Source: Anseongella ginsenosidimutans (lineage in GTDB: Bacteria > Bacteroidota > Bacteroidia > Sphingobacteriales > Sphingobacteriaceae). Taken from it: 64,000 bases of DNA. Of the stretch, positions 16,875 through 26,454 are shown piece after piece. Below the pieces are notes generated by a model. It made no database searches. It had not been told where the DNA came from and saw only the letters and a list, made by a program, of their open reading frames with translations. How positions within the stretch are numbered: the stretch's first letter is position 1; every line of letters begins with the position of its first letter. The stretch is from assembly GCF_008033235.1 (NCBI RefSeq), contig NZ_CP042432.1:2480001-2544000 (forward strand), given 5' to 3'. A program made the position numbers and the translations under genes.

Positions 16875-17627
16875 ATGAAAGATAACTTTTCAGTCCAATC
16901 CGGCAGTTACGCCGCGTACAGACCGTCCTACCCGGATGCACTTTTTGATTTTCTCATGACAGTAGTCTCCGGCCGGCGCTGCGCGTGGGATTGCGGAACC
17001 GGAAATGGCCAGGTAGCAATAAAGCTTTCGGAGCATTTTGGGAAAGTATATGCCACAGATATCAGTCCGCAGCAGCTGCAGAACGGCGTTCCCTCATCAA
17101 AAATTCAATATTCCCTGCAACCGGCGGAGTCAACTGCTTTCGCCGATAATACTTTTGACCTGATAACTGTTGCCCAAGCCATACATTGGTTTGAATTTGA
17201 CAAATTTTATGGCGAAGTAAAAAGGACTGCGAAACCGGAAGGGATTTTGGCCGTGATTGGCTATGGGCTGCCCCGCATCACACCCGTGATCGATGGTATA
17301 TTTGCCGGTTTTTACCATAATACGCTCAACCTTTATTGGGACAAAGAAAGAAGGTATGTCGATGAAAACTATCGAACCATCCCCTTTCCGTTCCCGGAAA
17401 TCGGCGTTCCTGCTTTTGAAAATACCGTTGAATGGAGCTTTGAGCATTTTATTGGCTTTATCAGGACGGGTTCGGCCGTACAGCATTTTCTCCGCAAGAA
17501 CGGCACGGACCCGGTAGCACAGATTTATGACGACCTGAAGAAAAGCTGGGGATCAGCGGACACCAGGATGATTGATTTTCCGGTATTGTTCCGGGTGGGA
17601 CGGATAGAAAAACTGCTATTACCCTGA
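16875..17627 (+). CDS. Class I SAM-dependent methyltransferase
   Basis: A protein of 250 residues with a class I methyltransferase fold. Motif I is CAWDCGTGNGQVAIKLSEHF near residue 36, the acidic end of strand 2 is VYATDISPQQL, and motif II/III is FDLITVAQAIHWFEFDKFYG. The HWF context (AQAIHWF) is typical of the Methyltransf_11 subgroup related to TMT1/trans-aconitate methyltransferases, whose substrates vary and are mostly unknown in bacteria. It stands alone, ending 9 nt before the convergent stop of the GH95-like gene. No substrate can be inferred. Confidence 0.88.
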   Translation: MKDNFSVQSGSYAAYRPSYPDALFDFLMTVVSGRRCAWDCGTGNGQVAIKLSEHFGKVYATDISPQQLQNGVPSSKIQYSLQPAESTAFADNTFDLITVAQAIHWFEFDKFYGEVKRTAKPEGILAVIGYGLPRITPVIDGIFAGFYHNTLNLYWDKERRYVDENYRTIPFPFPEIGVPAFENTVEWSFEHFIGFIRTGSAVQHFLRKNGTDPVAQIYDDLKKSWGSADTRMIDFPVLFRVGRIEKLLLP

Positions 17628-17636
17628 ATCAGCTTT

Positions 17637-19976
17637 TTACCCCGCGTTTTTGTTCAGAATATTTACCTCTTCGCCTGCTTCCAGGACAAATTGAATAATG
17701 CCGTCTTTCACTTCGTATTTCTTTGATTTGCCGGCAAAGCCGAAAGCGGTAAAGGGTAATTTTAGCCGTACTGTGCCGCCTTTTTCAGCTTCAAGAGTCA
17801 CTTTAACTGCCTTGCCTCTTTCCCGGATGGCGGAAACCAGGAATGCGCCTTCCGTTCTGAGTGTATTGAATGAAACATCCTGCCAGCTGTCAGGCACAGC
17901 CGGAAATACCTCGATATATCCGTTCCGGCTTTGAAGCAGCAGCTCGTGTACACCCTGGGCGAAGGCGAAGTTCCCTTCGAGCGTGAACGGCCGGTAGGTA
18001 AAACCGGAGTATTGGCCGCCTTTCTGGTCGCCGTTCAGGTGAAAGCTATTGGGTGAGCAAAAGTTGGAAGCAAATATCTGTAATTGCTTAACAGCGCTGT
18101 CGGCTTTGTAGGCTCTGGCATACAGGGAAGCCATCCAGGCAAAGGAATACCCGCACCATGCGCTTGTACCTATTTCTTCAATTCGCTGCAGCGAATTTTC
18201 GATGATCGTTCTGTCTTCCGGCTCATTGACGTCCAGCAATGCCAGCGGGTAAATGGCCATGTATTGCGACATGTGCCGATGCGATTCATTGAGGTTTTGA
18301 CCGGGAGCAACGGTGAAGCCGGTCTCATTCACCTCGTAAGCGGGCAATTGCTGAAGCATTTTCCGCCAGTGCCTGACTTCTTCCGGCTTACCCGCAGCCA
18401 GGCTTACTTCTCCGGCGGCGGTAAAGAGGAATTTAGCCAGGGAAAGATCGAAATTGCTCCATTCCAGGAACCAGGCGTCAATACTGTTGTTGTTGTATTC
18501 GGGGCTCGAACTTAATGGCAGTTTCCGGACGCCGTTTTCGTACCGGGTAATGTTTTCGAGATATGTGGCCGCGGCATGAATATAGGGATACGCTTTGTTC
18601 AGCAGGAATTGCTCGTCCATGGAATATTTCCATTGCCAGTAAAAATGCTGTGCGCACCAGGCGCTTACCGTGGGTGAAAGGGAATATTGGATCCACCCGC
18701 CCATAGGATCGCCGCTCAGGGTGGCCACACCAGGAACGTTCAGGCCTTCCACGCCAAAATATTGGCGGGTGTACCGGTGGCTTTTTGGTTTGATCTTCCA
18801 TAACCAATCCGTAAAAGTAGCCGCTGCCGCAAGGCGATTTCCGGTGTACGCCGGCCAGTAGCTCAGCTGCGTATTGAGATCATTGTGAAAATCTCCCTTC
18901 CAGGGCGGCAGGCTGCCATTGTCGGCGGTCCATACAGCTTGCAGGGTGATGGCAGGGGCGCCTTCGCGTGCAACGCTGCCCAGTTTGTACATTTCCAGGT
19001 AATACTGCGTTTCAATAAGTTTATCCGGCAGGATGACCGACGATTTGGCCCAGAAATTTTTCCACCATCGCCTGTGCGTATCCCAGCCGGCGGGCTCGCT
19101 TGCCGTGGTATCGAATGCCGGCAAAGAAGCCGGCTGGTTATTGGAGATGGTCCAGGCGCCGGTTATTTTCCCGGCGGAGATTTCTTTCCATTTTATCAGT
19201 ATTTCATAATAGCGGCCATCATAAATTGGCTGCCGGTAGCGGATCGAGTTTTCCGATCTGGTCACAGTGCCTTTGTCATAGCCGAGTTTTTCCAGCCCCT
19301 GGCCGGCATGACTGTTGTCGTTTTCCCGCGGGCTTTTGCCGCTGTTGTAATTGTGGACAATGAGCAGGGGTATGCCGGAGGTGCTGCCGGCGATGGTCCC
19401 GCCGGCGGGCAGGTTCTCCAAACTGAAATAGCCCCGCGGCTGGATTGCGTGAATATAACAGTTGAATACAATCCCGCTTTCGAATTTCACGGTATTGAGC
19501 GCCGTCCGGATATCCAGCACGTTGGAAACCACCTTTCCGAAAGCGCTGATGTCAAATTCCAGGGCAGCAGCGGGAAGCTTGGTGGGATAGGGGATATTGT
19601 CGTAGGGCGCGTCGCCTAATTTTTGCACCGGCGCATAGTCAGCTTTCAATACTTGCTCTTCCACCCATTTGAAATTGAATTTAGAAAGGTCCAGGGCTTT
19701 CCGTTCATCCCAAAGATCGGCACGGTCAAGTGAAAGGCGCAGGCGCCCGTCTTTTTTCCAGACCAGGGCGCCGAGTATGCCATTGCCCAGCGGCATGGCT
19801 TCATCCCATCTTCCCGCCAGGGAATCGAATGCCAGGTTATGTTCCGTACTGAGCTGGAGGCTATCTGCAGGAAATCGTGTTTTCACTACAAATCCGTGAG
19901 CCCCGGGCAAAGCAGGAAAGACCAGTGCCTGGAGGATTGCAAGGATCAGGAATTTCTTAATTTGCTTCATTATCAT
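17637..19976 (-). CDS. Glycoside hydrolase family 95-like protein (alpha-fucosidase/galactosidase type)
   Basis: A secreted protein of 779 residues with a signal peptide (KKFLILAILQALVFPALPG). GH95-like signatures are present: DEAMPLGNGILGALVWKKDG and LDRADLWDER at the N-terminal beta domain, then WKGDFHNDLNTQLSYWPAYT in the (alpha/alpha)6 catalytic domain near residue 365, SAWCGYSFAWMASLYAR, RPFTLEGNFAFAQGVHELLL, and GYIEVFPAVPDSW at the C-terminal beta domain. Characterised GH95 enzymes remove alpha-1,2-L-fucose or related galactose residues. This one is divergent enough that I do not assign the sugar. It is the last gene of the SusC-SusD-glycosidase operon and starts 10 nt after the preceding stop. 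Confidence 0.84.
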   Translation of the reverse strand: MIMKQIKKFLILAILQALVFPALPGAHGFVVKTRFPADSLQLSTEHNLAFDSLAGRWDEAMPLGNGILGALVWKKDGRLRLSLDRADLWDERKALDLSKFNFKWVEEQVLKADYAPVQKLGDAPYDNIPYPTKLPAAALEFDISAFGKVVSNVLDIRTALNTVKFESGIVFNCYIHAIQPRGYFSLENLPAGGTIAGSTSGIPLLIVHNYNSGKSPRENDNSHAGQGLEKLGYDKGTVTRSENSIRYRQPIYDGRYYEILIKWKEISAGKITGAWTISNNQPASLPAFDTTASEPAGWDTHRRWWKNFWAKSSVILPDKLIETQYYLEMYKLGSVAREGAPAITLQAVWTADNGSLPPWKGDFHNDLNTQLSYWPAYTGNRLAAAATFTDWLWKIKPKSHRYTRQYFGVEGLNVPGVATLSGDPMGGWIQYSLSPTVSAWCAQHFYWQWKYSMDEQFLLNKAYPYIHAAATYLENITRYENGVRKLPLSSSPEYNNNSIDAWFLEWSNFDLSLAKFLFTAAGEVSLAAGKPEEVRHWRKMLQQLPAYEVNETGFTVAPGQNLNESHRHMSQYMAIYPLALLDVNEPEDRTIIENSLQRIEEIGTSAWCGYSFAWMASLYARAYKADSAVKQLQIFASNFCSPNSFHLNGDQKGGQYSGFTYRPFTLEGNFAFAQGVHELLLQSRNGYIEVFPAVPDSWQDVSFNTLRTEGAFLVSAIRERGKAVKVTLEAEKGGTVRLKLPFTAFGFAGKSKKYEVKDGIIQFVLEAGEEVNILNKNAG

Positions 19977-19985
19977 GATTTGTAT

Positions 19986-21689
19986 TCAATGAGGCTGGTT
20001 ACTCTGCCCGGACTTGAGCGCTGAAAACGGCAGCTCCGCTGGTCCGGGGGTGATTACTATTTCTGCATTGTAGTTTTCACCTTTTTCGAGGTCTAAATTG
20101 CCGGCTGTTTCCAGTACCTCCTTCTGAAAAGGCTCCAGCTCTTCCAGGTGCATCTTAAATGATCCAAGCCTGGCGCCCTCCCGGAGGATCCTGACCTCAA
20201 CCGATGATTTCTCCGAAATGGTCTGGCCGAAATTCTGCACTTCCACGGCGACGGATACCTTCTTGCTTCCGCTTACGGTGATCCGGGGCGCCCGGGCGGA
20301 GAGGATCGGCGGTTGGTAATCAATCCCGTGAAGCCGGGCATATCCGAATAACAGCGTACCGCCGGAGGTGCGGCCCAGCAGCTTTGCCATGAAACTGGAA
20401 TCGCTGAGGGCGTTATTTTTTCCGTGGAAGGTAAGGATCAGGTCTTTCCCCTCGCTTTTGAAACTTTTGATCTTACTTCCGCGGCCAAAGTCAACTTCTT
20501 CCGGACTCCCGAAACGGAGCGACCGGAGGTCGATATTTCGTTGCGGATCAAAGCCTTGTTCTGCCTTTATCCTGAGGCGGATCTCTTGTGTGCCGGGTGC
20601 GATCCTATTTTTGTTCAGAATCTCTATTTGCCGGCCGGTGACAAGCGGAATGGTAAGATTCTTTGAACTATGTCTGTCCGAGGGCTTGTCTTCTTTCTTC
20701 AACGTATCGATCACGGCGAAAAAGGCTTGCATAGGCCTTCCGAGACTATCCTGCAATACTTTTAAGCGTTCATATTTGAACCAGTCTTCGCGGACGCCGT
20801 CTGTGTACCGGGTAATCCCGGGAAGATATGCTTCTCCGGCATCGGCTTTCCAGTCAACCCCGTTAGGTGAACGCAGGTAATACGCGATCCGGCCATACCA
20901 GTCATTCACGATCAGATGATACTGGGATCCGGTGCGCCACAGCACTGGGTCTTCGAAGCGCCCTTCCACCGGGGGATAGACACTTTTCTGCGATACCTGG
21001 TAATAGGGGGAAAGGCCGTCCTCGCTGAACCAGATGCCTCCGCCCCGGCATACCATGATGAAAGAACCGTCCTCCCTTTGGGCAAAGCTGAGATTGGACA
21101 AACCTTCAATGATTGGCCGGTCCCGCGGGTCGAACTCAAATTTACCATATGTCCAGGGTCCGTTGAGATCGTCGGCAACATACCTGCCGTCTATTACATA
21201 GATCACATAGCGCCCGTCTTTCAGCCTGAAAACTTCCGGGTTGTGCCCGGGGCCTATTGTTTCCTTTACCTGGTATGGCCCCTGCGGATTACCGGCCACC
21301 GCGTGGACTACCAGTGACTGGGGCCATTGCATATGCCCTTTCGGAGAATCTTCCCGCCAGCGGCAAACAAAAAGATGGTATTTGCCGTCCGTGCCGGACA
21401 AAGCATTGCCTCCCCAGTAGGACCATTCCCCGTCTTCAACCCCGTTATCAACATATCTTGGGCGTACGGCGTCTGCGCCCCAGGTATCCGCTGTGAGTTC
21501 ACCAACCGGGGGAATGGGCAGAAAGCGGTCCAGGAACCGGCCGCCGAAGGCCAGGCCTTCCCATTCAGCGGACCGTTCCCGCTCAGTGAACTGCGACCTT
21601 GCCCCGGGAAGGAGTACAAAAAAGGCAAGGAATGCCAACAAAAGTTTTTTACAGGTTATTTCTAACCCCGGTAAGCTCGGATTTCTCAT
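19986..21689 (-). CDS. Secreted five-bladed beta-propeller glycosidase-like protein (GH43/GH117-like)
   Basis: A protein of 567 residues with an N-terminal export signal (KKLLLAFLAFFVLLPGARS). Residues about 85-370 show the repeated blades of furanosidase-type propellers: SYWGGNALSGTDGKYHLFVC, GHNPEVFRLKDGRYVIYVID, LSNLSFAQREDGSFIMVCRG, RFEDPVLWRTGSQYHLIVND. The Asp and Glu positions in NPEVF and FEDPVLW resemble GH43-clan active sites, but I cannot prove catalysis. The C-terminal 170 residues are beta-rich, perhaps an Ig-like or carbohydrate-binding module (PRITVSGSKKVSVAVEVQNF). It lies between SusD and the GH95-like gene in one operon, so the two enzymes probably act on the same glycan. 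Confidence 0.76.
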   Translation of the reverse strand: MRNPSLPGLEITCKKLLLAFLAFFVLLPGARSQFTERERSAEWEGLAFGGRFLDRFLPIPPVGELTADTWGADAVRPRYVDNGVEDGEWSYWGGNALSGTDGKYHLFVCRWREDSPKGHMQWPQSLVVHAVAGNPQGPYQVKETIGPGHNPEVFRLKDGRYVIYVIDGRYVADDLNGPWTYGKFEFDPRDRPIIEGLSNLSFAQREDGSFIMVCRGGGIWFSEDGLSPYYQVSQKSVYPPVEGRFEDPVLWRTGSQYHLIVNDWYGRIAYYLRSPNGVDWKADAGEAYLPGITRYTDGVREDWFKYERLKVLQDSLGRPMQAFFAVIDTLKKEDKPSDRHSSKNLTIPLVTGRQIEILNKNRIAPGTQEIRLRIKAEQGFDPQRNIDLRSLRFGSPEEVDFGRGSKIKSFKSEGKDLILTFHGKNNALSDSSFMAKLLGRTSGGTLLFGYARLHGIDYQPPILSARAPRITVSGSKKVSVAVEVQNFGQTISEKSSVEVRILREGARLGSFKMHLEELEPFQKEVLETAGNLDLEKGENYNAEIVITPGPAELPFSALKSGQSNQPH

Positions 21690-21713
21690 TTATTGCCTGT
21701 TTTTCAGAAACGC

Positions 21714-23234
21714 CTACTGGTAATCAGGATTTTGTTCCAATTGTCCCTGGCTCTTATCTATTTCGGTTTGGGGAATGGGCCACAAATAGAACCGTTCCAC
21801 AAAATTATACGTTAGTATGCCGTCCGTAACGGAATTCAGCACCGTTTCGGCAATCCTCCACCTTTTCAGGTCATAGTACCTTAACCCCTCGAATGCCAGC
21901 TCGATCCTGCGTTCCTGGCGGATCCGCTGGCGCATTTCTTCCTTGCTGAGACCGGGGTCCAGCGGGGGCATCCCGGCTCTTTCCCGCACCTGGTTGATAG
22001 CATCGTATACGGAGGCGTCAGGGCCGCTAAGTTCGTTCTGCGCTTCCGCATACATGAGGAGTATCTCGCCGTAACGGAGCATGACCCAGTCCTGCTGGCT
22101 TTGAGTGGAATATCCGTAGGGCATCAGTTCAGGGGTCAGGAATTTGGCTACTCCGTATCCGGTGGGCGCATTGTTGCTCGGATGGTGTTCGTTCCCTTCA
22201 ATAGCTACGTGCCCGAAATAGATCGTTTTTGCCAGGCGGGGGTCCCTGTTTGCTTTGGGGTCATCGGGGTTTGTTAAGGGTGAAACACCCCAGGGTAGTC
22301 CGTCAGTACATTCATAAGCATCTACCAGGTTCTGCAGGGGGCTTACCACCAGCCAGTCGCCGTACCACTGGTCCATTGGAGTGGCATTATCGGGGGCCAG
22401 AAATTTGATGGAAAAAATAATTTCTTCATTCCCGTCCTGGCTGCCGTCCCGGAATACGTTTTCATAGGCCGGATCCAGGGCGTAACCAGCGCCAATAATG
22501 GAAGAGACCAGCGCTTTGACCCCGGTGAGTTGTTCCGGGTCCGGCGTGCCGCTTTCATCGTAGGCCGCATAGAGTAAAACGCGTGCCTTCAATGCTTCGG
22601 CAGAAGATTTAACGGCATGCCCCCCGTTCTCGTAATACGGTACATCCGCCAGGTTTCCGATGGCGAAATCAAGGTCCGAAAGGCTTTGCTCAAGTATTTG
22701 CTCCGCGGAAGCTTTGGGCTGCACCTGATTTTCAAGGGTGAGGGGTTCGGTAACCAGCGGGACCGCTCCGTAACAGAAGTACAACTGGTAATAATAAAAA
22801 CCTCTCAGGAACCTCGCTTCGGCTTCATAGGCGGTTTTCAACTCCGCATCCACATCATTTCCCCCGTATTCAGCAAGTTGCTTCAAAAAGATATTCAGCC
22901 GCGCAATGGCGCTGTAGCTGTTATTGTAAACGTCTGTAATGTAGCCTCCTGACGAAGGGGAGATCTCTCCCCGTACGATCGCCTGGCTTCCCCAGTAATT
23001 GTGCTGACCGTACCCGTTATCGGTCAGTACGTCCCAGTTAGGGGAACCGTAGGAGAACATATCATTCTGAAGTATGCCGTAGCAGGCGGTCAGCGCCATG
23101 TCCAGATCGGCCTTTGACTTCCAGAAGGTCGTGGAAGATATCTGATCCAGTGGATTTTTGTCCAGTAAGTCTTCACTGCAGCTGCTGCAAAGCAAGATGG
23201 AGGCGGCAACTATGGTATATAGGTTCTTTTTCAT
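21714..23234 (-). CDS. SusD/RagB-family nutrient-binding outer membrane lipoprotein
   Basis: A lipoprotein of 506 residues (MKKNLYTIVAASILLCSSC); an ATG three codons upstream is also possible. SusD hallmarks are visible: SEDLLDKNPLDQISSTTFW after the Cys, TPR-like helices (KTAYEAEARFLRGFYYYQLY), and the C-terminal region with RYGEILLMYAEAQNELSG, INQVRERAGMPPL and RQERRIELAFEGLRYYDLKR. SusD caps the SusC channel at the cell surface and binds glycan. It follows susC by 12 nt and precedes the two glycosidase genes, defining the polysaccharide utilisation locus. Confidence 0.96.
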   Translation of the reverse strand: MKKNLYTIVAASILLCSSCSEDLLDKNPLDQISSTTFWKSKADLDMALTACYGILQNDMFSYGSPNWDVLTDNGYGQHNYWGSQAIVRGEISPSSGGYITDVYNNSYSAIARLNIFLKQLAEYGGNDVDAELKTAYEAEARFLRGFYYYQLYFCYGAVPLVTEPLTLENQVQPKASAEQILEQSLSDLDFAIGNLADVPYYENGGHAVKSSAEALKARVLLYAAYDESGTPDPEQLTGVKALVSSIIGAGYALDPAYENVFRDGSQDGNEEIIFSIKFLAPDNATPMDQWYGDWLVVSPLQNLVDAYECTDGLPWGVSPLTNPDDPKANRDPRLAKTIYFGHVAIEGNEHHPSNNAPTGYGVAKFLTPELMPYGYSTQSQQDWVMLRYGEILLMYAEAQNELSGPDASVYDAINQVRERAGMPPLDPGLSKEEMRQRIRQERRIELAFEGLRYYDLKRWRIAETVLNSVTDGILTYNFVERFYLWPIPQTEIDKSQGQLEQNPDYQ

Positions 23235-23246
23235 GATTTCCAAAAT

Positions 23247-26200
23247 TTAAAATTGAACGCTGAGGCCCATTGAAAAGATCTTGTTCTGCGGATAGTTAAC
23301 AAATGAACCGCTTCCTCCTCTTTCCGGATCCAGGCCGGGGTAATCTGTAATGGTAAGCAAGTTGTCGCCGGAAAGGAAGAGCCTCAGGCGGCTTACCTTG
23401 AATCGCTCCGTTAGCGACACGGGAAGCGTATAGCCCAGGGTGATGTTCTTCAACCTGAGATAGGTGGCGTCCTGCAGATAAAAGCTGGAACTTCTGCTGA
23501 TCTTGGCAGGGGAGTTGAAGCCCCAGTAGATCTTAGGCATGGTGGAAGAGGGGTTTTCCGGTGTCCAGCGGTCTCTCCAGGCTTCTGTGGGAGGAGATCC
23601 CTGTACAAAGGGCAGCGCCCCCCAGTTATTAACGAAAATCTTGCGCCCCTCCACGCCCTGGAAAAAGAAGGAAAGATCAAAACCTTTCCACCTCGCATCG
23701 AAATTCAGGGCATACTCGAAATTCGGGTACTGGCCGTCCATGGTGATGCGGTCGTCGTCGTTGACTACATTGTCCCCGTTCTGGTCCCTGAACCGGAGGT
23801 CTCCCGGCTGTGTATCGTCATTGTATTGCTTCGGAGCGGAGGCAATCTCTTCCTCGGTTTGAAAGATGCCGGTCCATTCCAGCATATAGAAGGTGTCCCA
23901 GGGCCTTCCTTCTTCTTTGAGGGTCGTGCCGCCGATCTCCCGTTCCCCGAATTCAACCAGTTTATTCCTGAAGCGGTCCAGGTACAGGCCAACGCCGTAG
24001 GAAAATCCTTTCATGGCTCCGGCATTTACCTGGTTACGGTAAGCGAGGTTTACTTCCACACCGGTGTTCTCCATCGCTCCGTCATTGATCGTGGGGGCGT
24101 CCAGCCCTACGATAGCCGTTACCTGGGAGATTCGCAGGATATCGGTGGTCTTCTTTTTATACCAGTCAATGGTGGCCGAAAGGCCTTTCAGTACCGTAAT
24201 ATCCAGTCCAAAGTCCAGCACCTTGGTGGTTTCCCAGGTAATGTCCTGGTTGGCCAATGCTATCTGTGCGGCGCCGGAAGAGAGATTGGCATTGTCGAAC
24301 GGGTAATTCCCGGTCAGTGACAACAGGCTCTGGTAGGGATAGTTCCCGATATTCTGGTTGCCCAGTTCCCCGTAGGAACCGCGGATCTTGAAGTCGTTCA
24401 GCCAGCCGGGCCCGGAATTTTTCATAAAGGGTTCCTCGGTGAGCCGCCAGGCCGCGGATACGGAGGGGAAGGCGCCCCAGCGAGTATCAGGATGCAGCCT
24501 TGATGTTCCGTCGTACCGCAGGTTCACTTCCAGGAGGTAGCGTTCTTTGAAATTATAGTTCAGCCGCCCGAAAAAGGAGCGGAGCGCCCATTCTACTTCG
24601 GCGCCCGATGAATTTTGAACGGCCGGGCCTCCGGCATTCAGCTCCCGGAGCTGGTCGTTGAAAAAATCACGCCGGTAGCCGTTCAGGAATTCGTAGTTAT
24701 TCTCTTCCGTGCTGTAACCCACCATGGCGCTGATATTATGATCGGCGCCGATGGTCGCTGCATAATCAAGGTACGTATATACATTGGTGTAAATGTTCTG
24801 GTTGTTTTCCACGATCAGACCTCGTCCGCCCACATCGAGATCAGTCGAGAATTCACCGGTATGGTAATTATACAAGGGTACCCCCGGCCGCCAATCGTCC
24901 CATTGTGAAAAATCGCCCACAATGGCCGCCTTGGTATACCAATCCAGGTTTTTAAGCAGGTTCACGTTGGTCCAGCCCTGCACGTTCATGCCGTATTCGG
25001 TCGTGCTACGGAAAACTTCGTTCTCGATAATGGCGACGATGTTCTTGTTGTTGGATTCAAAATCATAGGCCTTGTAGGAATAGCGCCCGCTGCCGTCGGG
25101 CAGTGTTGGCATATAGGTAGGCGCTTGCGACAGGGTTGAAATGAACACGTCCACCGCTCCCTGCCGGGGCCGCACCGCATCCCCCTTCATCGCCGAAACG
25201 TTGGCGCCGAAAGTAATCATGTCGTTGATCTGCGAACTCAGGTTGAAGCGGGCATTGTATTTTTTATAGTCAAAGCCCTTCATGACGCCTTCCTGGTCCA
25301 CATATCCCACCGAAGCATGGTAATGAGTCCCGTTCCTGCCCCCGCTGAAGCTCAGGTTATGCGTTTGAGTGGGTGCAGGGTTGAATACAATGTCCACCCA
25401 GTCCGCGTTGGGATACTGCACCCGGTCGGTAGCGTTCCGGTAAAGGTCTATCTGTTCCTGGGTATATAAGCCGTTGTTGATCCCGGTATTTACTTTAGCT
25501 TCATTCCACAATTCCATATATTCGGCGGAATTGGTGATCAGATCCAGCATCTTCGTTGGCTGGTGAATGGCAAAGTTCCCGGTGTATTCCAGGTTGAAGC
25601 CGCCTTCCTTTCCCTTTTTGGTGGTGACCAGGATTACCCCGTTGGCAGCGCGCGAGCCATAAATAGAGGCCGAAGCGGCATCTTTCAGTACCGAAATATT
25701 TTCAATGTCATTTGGATTCAGGTCAGACAGGCTTCCCTGTACTCCGTCGATCAATACCAGCGGGTCGGACCCTGCGTCGCTGAAGGTGCCTCTTCCCCGT
25801 ATCTGAACGGAAAGCCCTTCATTACCAGGTTCTCCGGAATTTTGTACCACTCTGAGGCCGGGAACCTGCCCCTGCAGCATGGAAACCGGGTTAGTCACCG
25901 GACGCCGGGTGAGTGTTTCCCCGTCAACTGACCCGACCGATCCGGTCAGATTCACTTTTCGCTGCGTTCCGTAGCCGACTACCACCACCTGGTCCAGCTG
26001 TGCCCGGTCCTCTTCCATGGTCACATTTATCGAGGTCCTGGACTCCAGGGGGATTTCCTGCGTTTTAAAACCCACGAAGGAGAATACAAGAATATCATCA
26101 GGGGGTACATTTTCAAGCCGGTAACGTCCTTCAAGGTCGGTGATCACGCCTTGCTGCTTGTTTTTTACAGTTACGGAAACTCCCGGCAGGGGGTCCCCTC

Positions 26201-26300
26201 CTTCGGAAATAACGATGCCGGTTACGGTAAACGATTGGGCCGCTGCATCTAACTGAAAAAGGCTGCAAAAAAATAAGATGACATAAAGCTTTTTCATCAT
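23247..26300 (-). CDS. SusC/RagA-family TonB-linked outer membrane protein
   Basis: A protein of 1017 residues with a signal peptide, a carboxypeptidase-like N-terminal extension (VTGIVISEGGDPLPGVSVTV to FSFVGFKTQEIPL, about 25-100), a TonB-box-like VVVGYGTQRKVNLTGSV, a plug domain (PGLRVVQNSGEPGNEGLSVQ, the GSDPLVLIDGVQ signature, ISVLKDAASASIYGSRAANG) and a 22-strand barrel ending GLSVQF with a terminal Phe. It imports glycan oligomers across the outer membrane with energy from TonB. The first gene of the operon, it is divergent from the AraC regulator across 152 bp containing repeat sites. No anti-sigma-linked extension (STN) is present, which fits control by the neighbouring AraC protein. 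Confidence 0.97.
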   Translation of the reverse strand: MMKKLYVILFFCSLFQLDAAAQSFTVTGIVISEGGDPLPGVSVTVKNKQQGVITDLEGRYRLENVPPDDILVFSFVGFKTQEIPLESRTSINVTMEEDRAQLDQVVVVGYGTQRKVNLTGSVGSVDGETLTRRPVTNPVSMLQGQVPGLRVVQNSGEPGNEGLSVQIRGRGTFSDAGSDPLVLIDGVQGSLSDLNPNDIENISVLKDAASASIYGSRAANGVILVTTKKGKEGGFNLEYTGNFAIHQPTKMLDLITNSAEYMELWNEAKVNTGINNGLYTQEQIDLYRNATDRVQYPNADWVDIVFNPAPTQTHNLSFSGGRNGTHYHASVGYVDQEGVMKGFDYKKYNARFNLSSQINDMITFGANVSAMKGDAVRPRQGAVDVFISTLSQAPTYMPTLPDGSGRYSYKAYDFESNNKNIVAIIENEVFRSTTEYGMNVQGWTNVNLLKNLDWYTKAAIVGDFSQWDDWRPGVPLYNYHTGEFSTDLDVGGRGLIVENNQNIYTNVYTYLDYAATIGADHNISAMVGYSTEENNYEFLNGYRRDFFNDQLRELNAGGPAVQNSSGAEVEWALRSFFGRLNYNFKERYLLEVNLRYDGTSRLHPDTRWGAFPSVSAAWRLTEEPFMKNSGPGWLNDFKIRGSYGELGNQNIGNYPYQSLLSLTGNYPFDNANLSSGAAQIALANQDITWETTKVLDFGLDITVLKGLSATIDWYKKKTTDILRISQVTAIVGLDAPTINDGAMENTGVEVNLAYRNQVNAGAMKGFSYGVGLYLDRFRNKLVEFGEREIGGTTLKEEGRPWDTFYMLEWTGIFQTEEEIASAPKQYNDDTQPGDLRFRDQNGDNVVNDDDRITMDGQYPNFEYALNFDARWKGFDLSFFFQGVEGRKIFVNNWGALPFVQGSPPTEAWRDRWTPENPSSTMPKIYWGFNSPAKISRSSSFYLQDATYLRLKNITLGYTLPVSLTERFKVSRLRLFLSGDNLLTITDYPGLDPERGGSGSFVNYPQNKIFSMGLSVQF

Positions 26301-26387
26301 ACACTGGGTTTGGGTTAAAAGTTGTTCATCCGAAATTACTGTTATGTGTTACGTAATACTAAACTTCTGTTGATAATTTCTACCATT

Positions 26388-26454
26388 ATATTAGCGGGTA
26401 TTTTTTAGTATATTAGCATATTAGATACCCATCTAAAATAATTATTGCTAATAT
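26388..26454. promoter_or_regulatory. Candidate operator in the susC/araC divergent region
   Basis: Three direct copies of ATATTAG occur at 26388-26394, 26410-26416 and 26418-26424, with an inverted copy (CTAATAT) at 26448-26454 overlapping the araC start codon. Around the middle copies, GGGTAT (26396-26401) and ATACCC (26425-26430) form an inverted pair 23 bp apart. AraC-type activators commonly bind direct repeats spaced by about two turns; the first two copies start 22 bp apart. Likely bound by the adjacent regulator, but not proven. Confidence 0.5.

Noticed and set aside
18885-19619. Open frame of 244 codons opposite the GH95-like gene
   Set aside because: Antisense to conserved GH95 motifs and with no recognisable domain.
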